Assembly (NCBI GenBank): GCA_964532085.1
Contig: CAZHHH010000036.1
Span: forward strand, 1 to 21,355
Direction: 5' to 3'
Source of the DNA: CAZHHH01 sp964532085
Lineage (GTDB): Bacteria > Bacteroidota > Bacteroidia > Bacteroidales > Marinilabiliaceae
DNA length: 21,355 bases
Shown here: positions 1 through 6,883 of the stretch, in pieces
Layout of the letters: each line of letters starts with the position of its first letter
Position numbering within the stretch: position 1 is the first letter of the stretch
Position numbers and translations under genes: made by a program
The notes under the pieces: generated by a model
What the model saw: the letters and a program-made list of their open reading frames with translations, nothing else
The model's database searches: none
Told to the model about the DNA's origin: nothing

Positions 1-77
1 GTTTCATATAGTGCGCTATATCAATTGATTGGGGATTTATAACATTGGTGGCAACTCTCATATAACCGCCCCTTTAT

Positions 78-134
78 TGCACCTATCTCACCAAACTTCA
101 ATGAATAGGTGCACCTTTTGAGCTCTCTTTTTTT
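78..134 (+). terminator. Possible terminator hairpin of an upstream gene outside the window
   Basis: TGCACCTAT (78-86) is perfectly complementary to ATAGGTGCA (105-113). The 18-nt loop is long, and a run of eight or more T follows at about 127-134. The T run starts well after the stem, so the call is tentative. It would terminate a plus-strand transcript entering from the left. Confidence 0.35.
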
Positions 135-241
135 TAACATTAGAATCAAATATAAACATTTTTATTTATAGAACAAAAAAAATGTTAAATTAAAAATAAG
201 GATAATTTTTAAAGTAGTGTGTTTCAGCAATGCTATTATAT

Positions 242-280
242 AAAAAAAGCATCATCAATTCAAAATCGACGATGCTTTTA
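242..280 (-). terminator. Rho-independent terminator of the carrier gene
   Basis: On the minus strand, AAAAGCATC (from 279) pairs with GATGCTTTT (to 245), followed directly by a T run. It lies 23 bases beyond the stop codon of the minus-strand carrier gene that ends at 303. Confidence 0.7.
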
Positions 281-302
281 AAAAATGTTATAAACTCTTT
301 AT

Positions 303-1610
303 TTATAAGAATATCAGTTGAATAATAATATAGATTGGTAACAGAACAATCAGTGAGAATTTAAACATATAACCAAAGAAGCTTGGCATTGGTATGTTGT
401 TTTCTTCTGCTATTGCTTTTACCATAAAGTTTGGTCCGTTACCAATGTATGTCATTGAGCCGAATAGAACAGAACCAAGAGAGATTGCAGTTAAGAATCC
501 TTCTGGGATTCCTGCAACTAAAGTTGCACCTTCGCTAAATTCAGATGGTAAACCTAATGCTAAATTGTGAAAGGCAACAGCTGTTGGTGCGTTATCTAAA
601 AATGCACTTAAACTACCAGTTGCATAATAGAACTGCGCCGCAGAAGTTATTCCAAAGCTGGCAGCATTGTTTTCTAAATAGATAAGTGCAGGTACCATTG
701 TAACAAAAATGCCTAAGAAAAGGTAGGCAACTTCTGTTATTGGTCCCCATGTAAAACTGTTTGCTTCTCTAACCTTTTTAGATGAAAATGCTAATGAAAG
801 ACCTGCCATGGTTAAAATAACTATTTCTCTAATAAATAAGAATGCAGGAACTTCTTTCATTATTGGAATATATTGTGGATTTAAAAATGCTACGGATAAT
901 ACAACTCCCAATAAGAAAATAAAGTTAATATTTCCTGAAAGCTTTATTGGCTCTACGTTACTTTTATCTGCCTTAATATTTGAAATAGGCTCTTTTTTGC
1001 TATAATATGTGTCAAATATGAAATATACTAAAAGTAAAATCACGTTTGCTGTTAACCATTCAGGTAACATGTACATAAACCAAGTGAAAGGAGCTTCTCT
1101 TAAATATAATAAGAATAAAGGAGGATCACCAAGAGGTGTTAATAAACCTCCACAGTTAGCCACAATAGCGATAAAAAATAGAATTGTATGTACTTTATAT
1201 TTACGCTGTGAGTTGGTTCTAATTACTGGTCTAATCAATAGCATAGCAGCACCAGTTGTACCCATAAATGATGCTAAAATTCCACCAATAGCTAAAAACA
1301 AAGTGTTAATTGCTGGTTTTGCTTGAATATCACCGCTAAGATGGATGCCACCGGTGATGACAAAAAGTGCACCTAATAAAATAATAAAAGGTATGTAATC
1401 AAAAATTAGTTGATGAGATAGTGCACCTGCACCATCAGATTTACCAACTACAAGCAAATAAATTGCTGTTGGAATACCTAAGACTAATGAAGTAATTAAT
1501 TTATTTCTATTACTTTCCCACCATTCATTAAACATAAGTGGACCAACTGCAATCATTAAAAGCATCAATAAAAACGGTATTGATGCCCACAAAGGAATTG
1601 TTTCTAACAT
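303..1610 (-). CDS. Ion-transporter superfamily carrier (CitMHS_2 / NhaD-like, usually annotated sodium:proton antiporter)
   Basis: A 435-residue polytopic inner-membrane protein with about 11 to 12 hydrophobic segments and no cleavable signal. Two loop motifs mark the ion-transporter superfamily: a TPLGDPPLFLLYL stretch in the middle (about residues 157-169) and a matching YIGNGPNFMVKAIAEE stretch near the C-terminus (about 391-406). These look like the two re-entrant, substrate-binding loops of the repeat halves. The closest family I recall is the putative citrate transporter / sodium:proton antiporter group common in Bacteroidota. Substrate (Na+/H+ or a dicarboxylate) cannot be decided from sequence. 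ATG start at 1610; a TATATTTG box lies about 45 bp upstream. It stands alone, with a terminator behind it. Confidence 0.8.
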   Translation of the reverse strand: MLETIPLWASIPFLLMLLMIAVGPLMFNEWWESNRNKLITSLVLGIPTAIYLLVVGKSDGAGALSHQLIFDYIPFIILLGALFVITGGIHLSGDIQAKPAINTLFLAIGGILASFMGTTGAAMLLIRPVIRTNSQRKYKVHTILFFIAIVANCGGLLTPLGDPPLFLLYLREAPFTWFMYMLPEWLTANVILLLVYFIFDTYYSKKEPISNIKADKSNVEPIKLSGNINFIFLLGVVLSVAFLNPQYIPIMKEVPAFLFIREIVILTMAGLSLAFSSKKVREANSFTWGPITEVAYLFLGIFVTMVPALIYLENNAASFGITSAAQFYYATGSLSAFLDNAPTAVAFHNLALGLPSEFSEGATLVAGIPEGFLTAISLGSVLFGSMTYIGNGPNFMVKAIAEENNIPMPSFFGYMFKFSLIVLLPIYIIIQLIFL

Positions 1611-1654
1611 CTTTTTTAAAATTTATTTTGTTCTTGAAATTTATAATTTTTATG

Positions 1655-1662
1655 CAAATATA
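1655..1662 (-). promoter_or_regulatory. Candidate -7 box of the carrier gene
   Basis: The minus strand reads TATATTTG, matching the Bacteroidota -7 consensus TAnnTTTG, 45 bases upstream of the ATG at 1610. No good TTG was found at the expected -33 distance, so only the -7 box supports this. Confidence 0.4.
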
Positions 1663-1844
1663 GACAAATATTATACTTTAAAAATATTATAGACTTTTAT
1701 ATCTCTTTAGTTTGATTTTTGTTGAATAATCTATTGTTCTGAATTAATTTTTCTTATCTTAGCTCTTTATTTTTTGGAAATCTTTTCTCAGCGTCTCCGC
1801 AGTAAATATTATAAATAACCAGTAAGTCTAACTTATTAAAATTT

Positions 1845-2067
1845 ACTGTTGTCCGATTAAAATTTTTAGATTCTTCGCTTCGCTCAGAATGACATTGTGT
1901 TTTGCAGGATTCGGTTGGGTGGTGGGGGTGGTTTGCGGCAAAGCCGCAAAACACCCCCACCACCTAATACTTAACTTACTGATTGTCATTTCGAACGTAG
2001 TGAGAAACGAAGTTCAGCGTAGCTAAATCTCATTTTTTTACTTTGTGATTTTTTATCGGACAATAGT
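1845..2067. mobile_element. MITE-like element with terminal inverted repeats and a central 22-bp-arm hairpin
   Basis: The ends are inverted copies: ACTGTTGTCCGATTAAAA starting at 1845, and on the other strand ACTATTGTCCGATAAAAA starting at 2067. The core TTGTCCGAT is identical. Inside, 1918-1939 pairs with 1943-1964 (22 bp, one mismatch, loop AAA). This GC-rich hairpin is conspicuous in AT-rich surroundings. Between hairpin and ends lie two REP-like stretches that yield a SERSEESK-type translation when read in frame. There is no transposase, and no exact target-site duplication was found next to the repeats. A non-autonomous mobile element is inferred from this structure. Confidence 0.6.
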
Positions 2068-2227
2068 GAATAAAATTATAAGAACAGAATTTTCAAATTA
2101 TCATAACTTAATTTTAAAATAGTTATTATCTATGGTAGCGTCCACTTTAGTGTGTCTAGCTGAAAGCAAGAGGAGTTTGGGGTTATAGACTAATATAAGT
2201 CTATGTGTCACACCTATAATCAATGTG

Positions 2228-2283
2228 CAATTATCAATGTACAATTATCAATGTTCAATTATCAATGTTCAATTATCAATGTA
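2228..2283. repeat. 14-bp minisatellite, four units
   Basis: Four head-to-tail units of CAATTATCAATGTT with small variations start at 2228, 2242, 2256 and 2270, after a partial unit at 2219-2227. The same CAATTATCAATG word opens the repeat blocks at 14651 and 15391. Confidence 0.9.
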
Positions 2284-2314
2284 ATTATTGACCGTTTTGG
2301 CTTTTAACTTTCAT

Positions 2315-2362
2315 CCTCGCCTTCGACGAGATTGGGCTGAGACCCAACTTTCAGTTTTCATC
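2315..2362 (+). repeat. Structured dispersed repeat, copy A
   Basis: Two consecutive small hairpins: CTCG/CGAG at 2316-2330 and TTGGG/CCCAA at 2332-2347 with a 6-nt loop, followed by the shared tail CTTTCAGTTTTCATC. In this copy the second stem is closed by T-A where copies B and C have C-G, a paired change that keeps the stem. Confidence 0.75.
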
Positions 2363-2389
2363 TCTCCACTCATTCATTTTGACCTTCCC

Positions 2390-2440
2390 TACTAAGGGTT
2401 GACCAAACCTCGCCTGCGACGAGACTGGGCCGAGACCCAG
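2390..2440 (+). repeat. Structured dispersed repeat, copy B
   Basis: Has the shared leader CCTTCCCTACTA, then hairpin CTCG/CGAG (2409-2423) and hairpin CTGGG/CCCAG (2425-2440, loop CCGAGA). It runs directly into the 7-bp tandem array. Confidence 0.75.
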
Positions 2441-2496
2441 CTTTCAACTTTCAACTTTCAACTTTCAACTTTCAACTTTCAACTTTCATCTTTCAT
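2441..2496. repeat. 7-bp tandem array
   Basis: Eight heptamer units: CTTTCAA six times, then CTTTCAT twice. It grows out of the tail of repeat copy B, whose tail elsewhere is a non-expanded TTTTCAGTTTTC. This looks like slippage expansion. A three-unit CATCTCT array occurs at 6848-6868. Confidence 0.9.
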
Positions 2497-2715
2497 CTTA
2501 TGATTCCCAATGTGCAATACAATGCGTGCCCTTTGCATCCTCTCTTTTTACGTGAAAATAATTTATGTGTCACACCTACGGCGTTAATAAATTATCTTAA
2601 AACTCTTTGTGAATTCCATATAATCCTTTGTATATCTATATGATAAAATATAAAAAAAACTTTGCGGAAAAATCTTAAAATTCTTTGTTCGCTATATGGT
2701 AAAAACATTGAAAAT

Positions 2716-2744
2716 CTCTGCGCCCTCTGTGCCTCTGCGGTTAA
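2716..2744. repeat. CTCTGCG-type repeat overlapping the murU-like stop codon
   Basis: A run of CTCTG(C/T)G(C/T)C words followed by GCGGTTAA. Related fragments lie at 1787-1806 and, more weakly, at about 6797-6833. I recall similar GCGTC/CTCTGCGG strings in many Bacteroidota and Chlorobi genomes. Here the final TTA is the stop codon (TAA on the minus strand) of the gene at 2741-3463. Confidence 0.6.
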
Positions 2745-3463
2745 ACAATCCCCATCTCCTCAATTTCCCTTAATTTCTCTGGCGTCCCCACATCTTGCCA
2801 AATACCTGCCCAATCGCTCCACCCTTTTATGGAATAATCTTTTGCCAATTCTAAATATTCTGGAATTATGGAAAATTCACCCTCTTTTTTTATTAAATCA
2901 AATATTTGTGAGTTTATAATATGAACACCGTTAAAACCCATAGGTGTAGCAGTGGGGGAGTCTTGTGTCCATATTTCCTCACCAGTTTTTGGGTTTCTCC
3001 ATCCTGTGAGTTGATTGTTTTTATCAAAATATAAAAAACGAGAAGCGTTTCTTTGTTGAGTCATTAAAGTTGCCAAATTTTCCTGCTTTTGATGTGTTTT
3101 AATCAGCAAATCAATAGGTGCAGTAGTAATAACATCTGCATTATAAATTAAAATATCACTATTTTTGTCAAAATATTGTGAGGCTTTCATAAGCCCACCA
3201 CCAGTATTTAAAAGTTGATTTGTTTCGTCAGAAATTATTAACTCTACATCTTTATCCTCATACTTTTCTGCAAAAGAGATTATTTGTTCTGAAAAATGGT
3301 GTGCATTTATTACTATCTTAGTTATTCCCAATTTTTTTATTTTCTCAATGGCAATTTGCAAAAGAGGTTTACCATTAAGTTCTACCAACGCTTTTGGTTT
3401 ACTGTTTGTTAGTGGTCGTAATCTTGTGCCAAGACCAGCGGCAAAAATCATTGCGTTTAGCAT
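2741..3463 (-). CDS. murU: Sugar-1-phosphate nucleotidyltransferase, MurU-like (MurNAc-1-P uridylyltransferase)
   Basis: A 240-residue cytoplasmic GT-A nucleotidyltransferase. The NTP-binding signature is at residues 9-24 (AGLGTRLRP followed by SKPKAL). NAHHF lies at 53-57, LLNTGGGL at 84-91 holds the base and sugar contacts, the metal-binding Asp is D110 (NAD), GFNGVHI is at 177-182, and the second metal ligand D224 is in WQDVGTPEKL. There is no left-handed beta-helix acetyltransferase domain, so this is not GlmU; the length matches MurU. MurU makes UDP-MurNAc from MurNAc-1-P supplied by AmgK, and the AmgK-like gene upstream supports that role. It is the last gene of an apparent operon, 11 bases after the MrpD-like gene. 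Its stop codon lies inside a dispersed repeat. Another NDP-sugar product is possible. Confidence 0.75.
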   Translation of the reverse strand: MLNAMIFAAGLGTRLRPLTNSKPKALVELNGKPLLQIAIEKIKKLGITKIVINAHHFSEQIISFAEKYEDKDVELIISDETNQLLNTGGGLMKASQYFDKNSDILIYNADVITTAPIDLLIKTHQKQENLATLMTQQRNASRFLYFDKNNQLTGWRNPKTGEEIWTQDSPTATPMGFNGVHIINSQIFDLIKKEGEFSIIPEYLELAKDYSIKGWSDWAGIWQDVGTPEKLREIEEMGIV

Positions 3464-3474
3464 AATTATAATTC

Positions 3475-4935
3475 TTATCTAAAAAATGAAAGATATAAAT
3501 TTACATCAAGTAGCTGTTTTGCAATTGGTTCAGCAAATTTAACTACTGTTTGAGCAAATACTCCAAGAGCAATAATTGCTATTGTTAAAATTGTTGATGA
3601 ATGAATCATCCAATAATCTTTTTTCTTTAATTTTAGCTTTATATTTGATGTTGGTTCAACTTTCCAAAATACCTCCAGCCATATTTTTATCATAACATAA
3701 AGAAAAAGTATTGCACTAAAAATAATTATTAAAGTGATAATAATATAATCTATCTCTATTCCAGCTTTTAACAATAAATACTTTCCAAAAAAGCCTCCCA
3801 AAGGCGGTATTCCTGCTAAGCTAAATGCTGAAATGAAAAAGTTAAAACCGATTAATGGACTCTGTTTTAATACCTGGCTAAGTGAGTGTATGTCAAGTGT
3901 TCCGGTGTGTCTATTAATCCATCCTGCGATTAAAAAAATGTTGCTTTTTGCAAACATATTATGCAAAATCAAGAATAGTAGTGCGATTAATGCAGTTATT
4001 GTGTTGAGGGATAGAGCTATGAGCATAAAGCCAACTTGCCCGATGATATGGGTTGTAAATGTTTTTCTAAAATTGTTTTGCAGTGCAGATATAGCTGTTC
4101 CACCAAAAAGAAATAGTAGTCCAAAAACTAATAAAATTATACTGGCTAAAAAGTATTCATAAAATTGGAAAATTGTATAAAATCTGATGAATATATAGAG
4201 TACAATGTGTACTAATAGACCGCTAAAAATTGCCGTTGCAGAGTATTGTGAAGAGCTTATTTTCTTTGTTTTTCTATAAAAAAGAGGGAATAAAGTGATT
4301 TTTATCAACGTACCTAAAAACATTATTGATAATCCAAAAAGTGTCCAACCAATATTTTTAGAAGTGATAAAATACTCTGAAAGCGTTGCAAAACATAATG
4401 AATTAGTGTTGCTGTATATCAAAATTATACCTATAACTATTATCAATGAAGTTATGAAATTGAGCTTTGATAATAGAGGTGATTTTAAAGGTTCATTTAC
4501 TACTTTTTTGGTTGTAAACAGATAGTATGCAGATAAAATTATAACTTCTTGAAATATAAAAAGTGATATGAAATCAGTGGTTATCAGTATTCCATTTATT
4601 CCTAAAACAAGTGTAAAAAAGATAAAGAAATATCTATTTTTTCTTATGGATTTCTTTACACCTCGCGAAGAGTAGAGCGTTATCACAAAAATGGTAGTTG
4701 CGGATGCAAAAAGCATAAAAGTTGATAAACCGTCAATTAGAAAGTTTGTTTTTAAGAAATTAACAGATAATATTAAATGTTTTTTATACTTTATTACAGG
4801 AATTAATATTGCTGATGCTAAAAAGTTTGTAAAAGCGAAAAAAATTGCACTACGTTTATTTGCTCCACTTTTATTTATAAAATAAAGCGAAGTCATTGCT
4901 ATTAATGGGATTAGTATAAAAATAGCGACTATCAT
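3475..4935 (-). CDS. Proton-conducting antiporter-like subunit (MrpD / NuoN-NuoM family)
   Basis: A 486-residue membrane protein with about 14 hydrophobic helices, from the Proton_antipo_M family shared by complex I and Mrp antiporters. Channel residues expected for the family are present: E130 (FQEV, TM5 glutamate), K212 (LIKITLFPL, TM7 lysine), K330 (HNMFAKSNIFL, broken-helix lysine) and K385 in GIPPLGGFFGKYLLLKAG, a stretch more like MrpD than NuoN. The start ATG overlaps the stop of the upstream subunit by 4 bases (ATGA), implying translational coupling, and the MurU-like gene follows 11 bases later. No other Mrp or Nuo subunit is encoded in the window. It probably moves H+ or Na+ across the inner membrane with its partner, or belongs to a larger complex encoded elsewhere. 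Confidence 0.8.
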   Translation of the reverse strand: MIVAIFILIPLIAMTSLYFINKSGANKRSAIFFAFTNFLASAILIPVIKYKKHLILSVNFLKTNFLIDGLSTFMLFASATTIFVITLYSSRGVKKSIRKNRYFFIFFTLVLGINGILITTDFISLFIFQEVIILSAYYLFTTKKVVNEPLKSPLLSKLNFITSLIIVIGIILIYSNTNSLCFATLSEYFITSKNIGWTLFGLSIMFLGTLIKITLFPLFYRKTKKISSSQYSATAIFSGLLVHIVLYIFIRFYTIFQFYEYFLASIILLVFGLLFLFGGTAISALQNNFRKTFTTHIIGQVGFMLIALSLNTITALIALLFLILHNMFAKSNIFLIAGWINRHTGTLDIHSLSQVLKQSPLIGFNFFISAFSLAGIPPLGGFFGKYLLLKAGIEIDYIIITLIIIFSAILFLYVMIKIWLEVFWKVEPTSNIKLKLKKKDYWMIHSSTILTIAIIALGVFAQTVVKFAEPIAKQLLDVNLYLSFFR

Positions 4936-6575
4936 CTATCTTCTTTTTTAAATTTAAAATATTTCACTTTTTTGGTTATCATAAAAATATAGTAAGATAT
5001 TGCTTTTCTGAAAATAATAACTAATGCTGCAAAAAGTATTGTAATAACTGATAATATTATGCCTTCATTCATCTTTTCCCAAAATTCTATATGAGAATGC
5101 GTACTTCTACTTTGTACAAAATATAGTGCGTTTGCAAGACCAGTTTCGATTAACGTGGGATATATTCCAATTATAAATCCACAAAGCGATAAAATTAGCG
5201 GAATAATTATAAAAAGTAGAGGAAAATCTCTTTCGTAAATAAATTTTATATTTATATAATCTCTTTTTTTAGTTAGAAAAACTTCTATTGCTAAAATAGC
5301 CGAAATGCTGACCATGAATACATTAGAGATAATAACAGTTGGAATAATTATGCTGGTTAAAATTGGTAGATGTAGTTTTCCTTCAACTATTATCTCATTT
5401 CCAATAACGCTCATTATTGAAGGTAAACCAGCCATTAATATCAATGCCAAAAATGCTGATATTGCAGTTATTGGCAGATGTTTAATCATTCTACCAAGTC
5501 TATATAATTTATGTGTACCAGAGCTTTTATGAACAATACCCGCAATTAAAAATAGGGCACTTTTGTATATGGAGTGTAATATTATTAATAAAAGTGCTGT
5601 TTTTAATGCAGTTGGTGTGTCTATTCCAATCAGTAGTGTGATTAATCCCAATGTACTAACTGTTGTGTATGCCAATATTCTCTTGAAATGTCGTTGACCC
5701 AATGCTAAAGTAGATCCAATTATTAGTGAGATTGTACCCATCGCTATAAGTGTATAACGCCAAACCATTGTACCGCCTAAGATAGGATGTAGTCTTAGTA
5801 GCAAAAATAGTCCCATATTTACAAAAGTTGCACTATGTAATAAAGCATTTGCTGGTGCTGGTGCAGACATTGCTTTTAAAAGCCAGTTGTGAAATGGAAA
5901 CTGTGTAGACTTTGTTAATACTGCTACTAAAAAGAGAATTAATAGTAACGAATAATATGGGTGGTTACCAAGATGAATATTATTTTCTAAAAGCAAAGAG
6001 ATATTATAAGTATCAGCGATTTGCCCAATTACCAAAATTACAAAAAGTAGTGACAGACTGCCAAATGCATTGATTAATAGAGTATCTCGAGCTTCTTTTC
6101 TTATGTTTTTTCTTTTATGATGATGTCCAATTAAGAAAAATGATGAAATATTAATCATCTCCCAAAAGAAAAATAGCACCATTAAGTTGTCAGTTAGAAC
6201 AATCCCTAATGAAACACCAATTGATAGCGTTAAGAATGATAGGAAATTATTGCGTTCGGGATAATTTGACATATAAAAGTGAGCGTATAAGAGAACTAAG
6301 CCTCCAATGCTACTTATTGTTAGGGCAATAATTATACTAAGTCCATCCAATCGCCAACAAAATTCCATCGATTTCAAAAACCCCCACGAACTGTTTAAAA
6401 GTTGATAGTTGTTGAACTCTAAATTGTTATATGCGAACAGAAGTGTAATAAAAATTGAAAAAGGCAAGATAGAAAAATACGCACCAGCCCCGTTCTTACT
6501 TAGTTTACCTAAATAAGAAGAGAAAAAAGGTGATACTATTAATAGTAAAAGTAATAATGGTATTATTATATCCAT
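4932..6575 (-). CDS. Proton-conducting antiporter-like subunit (MrpA N-terminal / NuoL family)
   Basis: A 547-residue membrane protein with about 14 or more helices. RLDGLS at 75-80, DNLMVLFFFWEM with E139, TKSTQFPFHNWLLKAMSAP with K222, LLHSAT at 245-250, and HSIYKSALFLIAG with K338 follow MrpA and NuoL in order, so the coupling Glu and Lys residues are kept. The segment after LLHSAT reads FVNMG, where MrpA proteins usually have MVKAG. Length matches NuoL or the N-terminal part of MrpA; the MrpA C-terminal MrpB-like extension is absent. It overlaps the next gene by 4 bases. No DabA, hydrogenase or NADH-dehydrogenase module lies next to it. The role is open: an ion antiporter pair, or part of a dispersed complex. 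Confidence 0.8.
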   Translation of the reverse strand: MDIIIPLLLLLLIVSPFFSSYLGKLSKNGAGAYFSILPFSIFITLLFAYNNLEFNNYQLLNSSWGFLKSMEFCWRLDGLSIIIALTISSIGGLVLLYAHFYMSNYPERNNFLSFLTLSIGVSLGIVLTDNLMVLFFFWEMINISSFFLIGHHHKRKNIRKEARDTLLINAFGSLSLLFVILVIGQIADTYNISLLLENNIHLGNHPYYSLLLILFLVAVLTKSTQFPFHNWLLKAMSAPAPANALLHSATFVNMGLFLLLRLHPILGGTMVWRYTLIAMGTISLIIGSTLALGQRHFKRILAYTTVSTLGLITLLIGIDTPTALKTALLLIILHSIYKSALFLIAGIVHKSSGTHKLYRLGRMIKHLPITAISAFLALILMAGLPSIMSVIGNEIIVEGKLHLPILTSIIIPTVIISNVFMVSISAILAIEVFLTKKRDYINIKFIYERDFPLLFIIIPLILSLCGFIIGIYPTLIETGLANALYFVQSRSTHSHIEFWEKMNEGIILSVITILFAALVIIFRKAISYYIFMITKKVKYFKFKKEDR

Positions 6576-6883
6576 CTTGTTTTATAAAAATAATTGTTTT
6601 TTTAATTAGCTGTTATTTACTTTAAATTGTTTTTTACCATAAGATTCTCACAGTTGTTATGGTTTGACATATCACATTCAACCCACTTCGGGGTTGGTTT
6701 GGATTAGATTATCTACCCCGTAATGAATTACGGGGTTATCTATATTTTACCCCATTTGGGGTAATCTATCAATAGATAAATTATGTATGTTCCGTGTACT
6801 CTGTCTTCTTTGTACATTCTTTGTGTACTTGGCGGATAAGTAACTTTCATCTCTCATCTCTCATCTCTCAGTTTTCATCTTTT
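6576..6883. other. Intergenic region with three tandem hairpins
   Basis: No gene seen. Three consecutive G/C hairpins: CAACCC/GGGTTG at 6679-6696 (loop ACTTCG), ACCCCGTAAT/ATTACGGGGT at 6715-6736 (2-nt spacer), and TTACCCC/GGGGTAA at 6747-6764 (loop ATTT). Then follow a weak CTTTGTGTACTTGGCGG repeat and a CATCTCT heptamer array (6848-6868). The region separates the kinase gene from the operon it precedes. None of the stems is followed by a clean T run on the minus strand, so they are not clear terminators. Confidence 0.7.
6679..6764. repeat. Array of three short inverted repeats
   Basis: Stems at 6679-6696, 6715-6736 and 6747-6764 have 6-, 10- and 7-bp perfect arms. They share CCCC/GGGG cores and are spaced by TATCTA-like linkers (GATTATCTA before the second stem, TTATCTAT after it, AATCTATC after the third). 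Confidence 0.8.

Larger units (their letters stand above)
1..302. other. Intergenic region at window edge, no gene seen
   Basis: I see no coding sequence here. The stretch holds a near-palindrome at 6-21 (ATATAG / CTATAT around TGCG), a hairpin at 78-113 and a terminator at 242-280, the last two listed separately. The first 60 bases could be the tail of something starting outside the window, but no RNA family was recognised. Confidence 0.5.
1611..2740. other. Gene-free, repeat-rich region of about 1.1 kb
   Basis: No credible gene on either strand. Open frames here are made by repeats, for instance the SERSEESK-type translation at 1754-1963. It holds, in order, a CTCAGCGTCTCCGCAG repeat fragment (1787-1806), a MITE-like element (1845-2067), a 14-bp minisatellite (2228-2283), two structured repeat units (2315-2362, 2390-2440), a 7-bp tandem array (2441-2496) and a CTCTGCG-type repeat (2716-2744). 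A 15-bp sequence TATGTGTCACACCTA occurs twice, at 2202-2216 and 2564-2578. Confidence 0.8.

Noticed and set aside
85..602. A selenocysteine version of the peroxidase or other recoding in the window
   Set aside because: The peroxidase active site is an ordinary Cys codon, and I saw no in-frame TGA that splits a conserved protein anywhere in the window.
1009..1326. Plus-strand frame of 105 codons within the carrier gene
   Set aside because: It lies wholly antisense to a strongly supported membrane protein and shows no domain; the same applies to the frames at 3833-4162, 7125-7451 and 19597-19974.
1754..1963. A 69-codon minus-strand frame containing SERSEESK
   Set aside because: The translation comes from a REP-like repeat and one arm of the hairpin in the MITE-like element; such SERSEESK frames are a known false-gene pattern, and no start or promoter signal supports it.
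2228..2496. Possible CRISPR array
   Set aside because: Units of 14 and 7 bases follow each other without spacers, and no cas gene is present.
2662..2919. An 85-codon plus-strand frame
   Set aside because: It begins in the CTCTGCG-type repeat with no ATG and overlaps the 3' end of the well-supported murU-like gene on the other strand.
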